A stretch of DNA of 64,000 bases from Phycisphaerae bacterium (GTDB lineage Bacteria; Planctomycetota; Phycisphaerae; UBA1845; Fen-1342), in NCBI GenBank assembly GCA_022072445.1, contig JAJVHV010000011.1, positions 40,132 through 104,131 on the forward strand, given 5' to 3'. The translations under genes and the position numbers were made by a program. How positions within the stretch are numbered: the first letter of the stretch is position 1; each line of letters starts with the position of its first letter. The notes under the pieces were generated by a model, which saw only the letters and a list, made by a program, of their open reading frames with translations, searched no databases and had not been told where the DNA came from. Of this stretch, positions 61,237-64,000 are shown piece after piece.

Positions 61237-61617
61237 ATGGACGCTCAGGAAATTGTGAAGCTCACGCCGCAGGCGATCCAGGAAATCCTGCAGGCCCGCC
61301 TGCCGGCCGGGGCGGAGGATTCGCGGACGTCGGAGCAGCGGCGGACGGCGCGCTGGCCGTTTCCGGGGACGGTGGAGGTGTGGCTGCCGGACGGAGAGTA
61401 TGGCGAGCGGCACCTGCTGGCCACGCTGCACAACCTGAGTCCGAATGGGCTGGCGATGCGCTCGCGGCGGGCGATTCACGCCGGAACGCTGATTGCCCTG
61501 GCGCTGCATCAGCCGGAGCTGAGCTGCTACGGCGACGCGCTGGTGCGTCACTGCACGCGCTCGCACACCGGTTATCTGGTGGGTGTGGAGTTCGTGTTTC
61601 GGGACTCTGACGACTAG
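61237..61617 (+). CDS. PilZ domain protein
   Basis: 126 residues. The PilZ signature is present: RRTAR (RxxxR-type) at ~36-40, then NLSPNGLAMRSRRAIHAGTL (D/N-x-S-x-x-G) and a late TGYLVGVEFVFRDSDD. PilZ domains bind cyclic di-GMP. A single-domain protein acts by docking to a partner, which is unknown. It starts MDAQEIVKLTPQAIQEILQA, a short helix. It lies 303 nt from the divergent protease. Confidence 0.88.
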   Translation: MDAQEIVKLTPQAIQEILQARLPAGAEDSRTSEQRRTARWPFPGTVEVWLPDGEYGERHLLATLHNLSPNGLAMRSRRAIHAGTLIALALHQPELSCYGDALVRHCTRSHTGYLVGVEFVFRDSDD

Positions 61618-61652
61618 AGTCTATCCCAAATCCAATCGCAAATCCTGTGGGG

Positions 61653-61667
61653 CCGGCCTTTGGCCGG
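61653..61667 (+). terminator. hairpin after the PilZ gene
   Basis: CCGGCC-TTT-GGCCGG, 36 nt after the stop, without a T-run. Weak candidate. Confidence 0.35.
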
Positions 61668-62258
61668 TCTCGCCGCGCGTACCGCAAGACGCGTCGCCCA
61701 CGCGAAAGCGGGGCTGCAGTCACCCGGGCGAAGGCAGCGCTCGCGCCTGCCAGAGCCGCGCCCGTCAGGAAGCGGGGAACGCAGGACGTCTTCGACAGCG
61801 CGCCGGCGCCTGCCGCCGGCGCGGCGCGGCCGCTTGCGCTAATGTTCTGTGAAAACGACCGAAAACACTTGCCGCGCGTGTGTTTCAGGTGTAGGCTTTA
61901 TTATCGTTCCAACACATCCGCCGCGATGATAGTCTTGTTCTTGGCGCAGCGCGGCGGTCTTTTCCGGCACATGCCGGTGCGGCGTGCACAGAATTTGCAA
62001 CGCCGGCGCGATGGCGGCCTTGATCGGCCGCTCGATGGCCGGCTGCCGGGGTCGCTGAGTGCGCCGGTCTTCTCTGGGGAGCTTCGGGGCACACGGGCTG
62101 TGGCTATCGAACCGAGCGCGTCTGGGGCACCCGCCCGCGGACGCCGGCCCGGCTGTGGTGTTGCTTTGTGCGGCGCTGGCGCGGCCGCGCGAGACGTTCG
62201 CGCGTGCGAGCCCCGCGGCATCGCCCCTCCGCCGCACTCTACCCATGGAGGAATCGCA
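61668..62258. other. 591-nt gap without a credible gene
   Basis: The gap from the PilZ stop to the next gene has no credible coding frame. There is a G+C-rich palindromic stretch at ~61800-61835 and an A+T-rich piece at ~61845-61930 where the promoter for the next gene probably sits. Confidence 0.5.
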
Positions 62259-62657
62259 ATGACACACAAATGCAAGTTGGGGGTCATGCTGTTGGGGCTG
62301 GGGCTGCTGCCGGGGGTGGTGCTGGGGGCGACGTATTCGTGGATCGGGCAGGGCGACAACAACGTGTGGAGCACCTGTCCGCGGAACTGGGTGGTGGTCG
62401 GCTTGGGTGGGTGCTACCCGAATGACTACGGCGACGACGCGGGCATTCCGTACAACGCCATCGGTTGGGTGATCACGTTGATCTATCTGGATCAGATTGA
62501 CGACTTCACCATCGACTCGGACGTGGACTTCGACTACGACAACGACGGCACCCACGCCATCGGCACGCTGGTGACGAACACGGTGGTCATCGCGGCCACG
62601 AATGGCGAGTCGATCGTGACGGTGTCGAGCGACTCGGGTATTACGGCGGAGGATTGA
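62259..62657 (+). CDS. small exported protein
   Basis: 132 residues from ATG 62259, with GGAGGAA ~8 nt upstream. The signal peptide is LGVMLLGLGLLPGVVLGA. The mature part is short, beta-like, and rich in Asp/Asn (DSDVDFDYDNDGTH), with two Cys (STCPRNWVV and GGCYPN) that may pair. It looks like the start of a beta-helix/autotransporter-like chain that stops early. The stop is immediately followed by the dockerin-tailed gene. Function unknown. Confidence 0.65.
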   Translation: MTHKCKLGVMLLGLGLLPGVVLGATYSWIGQGDNNVWSTCPRNWVVVGLGGCYPNDYGDDAGIPYNAIGWVITLIYLDQIDDFTIDSDVDFDYDNDGTHAIGTLVTNTVVIAATNGESIVTVSSDSGITAED

Positions 62658-63878
62658 ATGAGCGCGGTGAACCATCGACATGCTCGTCTGTGCAGCGTCA
62701 ATCCGCAGTCAGCGGCGGGGCACGCGCTTCTTCTGGCACTGGCGTTGGTCGGAAGTGCGGCGGCGCAGGTGCCGCCGGGCTACAAGGTTGTACACGTGAC
62801 CGAGTCGCCGGAGTACGACAGCAGTCCGCGAATCAACAATCGCGGGCAGATCGTGTTCCTGCGGCGGTATGACATCAACGATCGCTACACGCAGGAGATC
62901 ATGCTCTACGACAACGGCCAGCTCATTCGATTGACGGACGACTATGTGTGGGATGCCGAGCCGGACATTAACGACGACGGCGTTGTGGTGTGGCTGAGCC
63001 GCATCGGCGCGAATAGTACGGCAGAGATTATCCGCTATGAGAACGGCCAACTGACGCAGATTACGAACAACGACACTGACGACTACAGTCCCAGAATCAA
63101 CGGTCCGGGGCACGTCGTCTGGTCGGCGATGAACCGGTTCGGTTGCGAGAACTCGGGTTCCGAACTCCGCTTGTTTGACGGCACTGCTATTGTTGACATC
63201 ACCGCGAACGGCTTTTCGAATCAGCGAGAGCGGCTCAATGACTTGGGCGAAATACTCTGGACGCGCTTCGACTTTTGCCCAAAGCCGTGGGAATCGGTCG
63301 CTCTGTTCTATAGCAACGGCCAGACCACGCAGCTCACGGTCGGTCAACGGCAGCCGCGTACGTCGTCGCTCAACAACAAGTCGCAGGCGGCCTGGACGCA
63401 CGGCGTGGACACACACTCCGAGATCCAGATCTGGCAGGCCGGGGTGACAACGACGCTGACCAACTGGGGCACGAACGTGTACCTCAACAATACCGGGCAG
63501 ATCGCGTTCGACCGCTGGCATGACGACACCGAGGTCTGGCAGGTGTGGTACGTCGTCAACGGCGAATTCCTGCGACTCACCGACGAACCGGTGTGGAACG
63601 TCTGCGGCGACATCAACGATCGCGGGGAAGTCGCGTGGGAGCGGGGTATGTACCCCGGCGACGTGGACATCCGCTACATGAAGCGCCTGCCGGCTGGCGA
63701 CTTGAACTGCGACGACCGGGTGGACTTCTCAGACGTCGATCCGCTGGTGCTGTTGCTGACCGATCCGGGCGCGTATGCGGCGCAGTTTCCGAACTGTGAC
63801 CGGCGACTCGCCGACGTCAATGGTGATGGCTCGGTCAATGCATTCGACGTGGATCCGTTTATCGAGTTGCTGCCTTAG
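62658..63878 (+). CDS. exported propeller-like protein with dockerin-like EF-hand tail
   Basis: 406 residues, starting on the base after the preceding stop. A signal peptide (ALLLALALVGSAAAQ) leads to a repeated domain of beta strands with INNRGQIVF, INDDGVVVWL, INGPGHVVW, LNDLGEILW, LNNTGQIAF and INDRGEVAW, likely a beta-propeller. The tail GDLNCDDRVDFSDVDPLVLL and DVNGDGSVNAFDVDPFIELL is a pair of EF-hand-like calcium loops, as in planctomycete dockerin-type domains. It is probably attached outside the cell, perhaps through that tail. Confidence 0.85.
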   Translation: MSAVNHRHARLCSVNPQSAAGHALLLALALVGSAAAQVPPGYKVVHVTESPEYDSSPRINNRGQIVFLRRYDINDRYTQEIMLYDNGQLIRLTDDYVWDAEPDINDDGVVVWLSRIGANSTAEIIRYENGQLTQITNNDTDDYSPRINGPGHVVWSAMNRFGCENSGSELRLFDGTAIVDITANGFSNQRERLNDLGEILWTRFDFCPKPWESVALFYSNGQTTQLTVGQRQPRTSSLNNKSQAAWTHGVDTHSEIQIWQAGVTTTLTNWGTNVYLNNTGQIAFDRWHDDTEVWQVWYVVNGEFLRLTDEPVWNVCGDINDRGEVAWERGMYPGDVDIRYMKRLPAGDLNCDDRVDFSDVDPLVLLLTDPGAYAAQFPNCDRRLADVNGDGSVNAFDVDPFIELLP

Positions 63879-63978
63879 TTCGACTTTCGCACTTTTTGGA
63901 GGAATTGGACAGTCCCCTGTAAACAAAGACGAGCTTCCCGCACCATGCGTGTTCTGTTCAAGGAAGAACGCACAGAGC

Positions 63979-64000
63979 AAGGAGGCTCGCGGTGGAACTT
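63979..64000 (+). CDS. start of a gene cut by the window end
   Basis: A strong Shine-Dalgarno AAGGAGG (63979-63985) lies 6 nt before GTG 63992, which opens Met-Glu-Leu. An alternative is ATG 63945 in another frame (Met-Arg-Val-Leu-Phe). The stretch before it contains TGGACAGTCCCCTG, a word often seen near transposon ends. Nothing more can be said about the product. Confidence 0.35.

Noticed and set aside
61869..61897. Promoter TTGCCG-N17-TAGGCT upstream of the small exported protein
   Set aside because: The -10 box is poor and it lies ~360 nt from the gene; kept only as a guess.

Overview
The window is GC-rich (roughly two thirds G+C by eye) and densely coded on both strands. It looks like a chromosomal segment of a planctomycete. 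The reasons are an EF-hand dockerin-like tail (GDLNCDDRVDF..., 63.7-63.87 kb), prepilin-type proteins with an H-X-DG motif, many secreted lipoproteins, a ThiD2-ThiE fusion, MauE/DoxX-type redox proteins and a type II secretion operon with PilM-like and PilO-like members. This assignment rests on gene style only; no rRNA or tRNA gene was seen.

Layout. 0-6.4 kb: end of a DUF1573-like protein, a membrane rhodanese, a MauE-like protein, a CgeB-like glycosyltransferase and a large exported glycosidase-like protein. 6.5-8.8 kb (minus): Gfo/Idh/MocA oxidoreductase and imidazolonepropionase. 8.9-10 kb: two tandem paralogous lipoproteins. 10.2-15.1 kb: housekeeping RNA genes (rpsO, pnp, cold shock protein) and an FHA-GAF histidine kinase. 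15.1-17.4 kb: a 53-bp tandem duplication, a Tat-exported sugar isomerase-like protein and a Ycf48-like propeller lipoprotein. 17.5-19.4 kb: a lower-GC trio (10-cysteine exported peptide, exported membrane-anchored protein, second MauE-like protein). 19.8-28.6 kb: a type II secretion operon (gspF, G, H-, I-, J-, K-like, then PilM/GspL-like and PilO/GspM-like) followed by xseA. gspD and gspE are not in the window.

30.4-37.8 kb (minus): an apparent operon read hpf, PTS EIIA, HPr, enzyme I, DUF2344, RNase E/G, cysE. This is a regulatory-type PTS with no sugar permease. 38-40.4 kb (minus): LacI-type regulator and XerC/D recombinase. 40.6-43 kb: LysM-L,D-transpeptidase overlapping an MBOAT acyltransferase. 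43-45.7 kb (minus): a minimal flagellin, an orphan prepilin-like protein and recO. 45.8-50.5 kb: small Sm/SH3-like protein, dipeptide epimerase, a broken IS110 transposase, FIST-domain protein, rnpA and an MGDG-synthase-like glycosyltransferase. 50.8-53.7 kb: a PKD-LamG lipoprotein and a PQQ-type sugar dehydrogenase. 53.7-60.9 kb (minus): DUF4097 lipoprotein, an ABC binding protein and ATPase without a permease, ThiD2-ThiE, and two matrixin-like lipoprotein proteases. 61.2-64 kb: PilZ protein, a small exported protein, an exported dockerin-tailed protein, and a gene start cut by the window end.

The intergenic DNA holds two copies of a long inverted-repeat element (50.5 and 57.4 kb), an A+T-rich TTCG-type repeat at 15.3, 52.1-52.2 and 57.3 kb, and short tandem repeats at 15.1 and 30.3 kb. 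The most unusual items are the 17.5-19.4 kb trio, the inverted-repeat family, and the IS110 remnant that retains nested hairpins in its non-coding left end.
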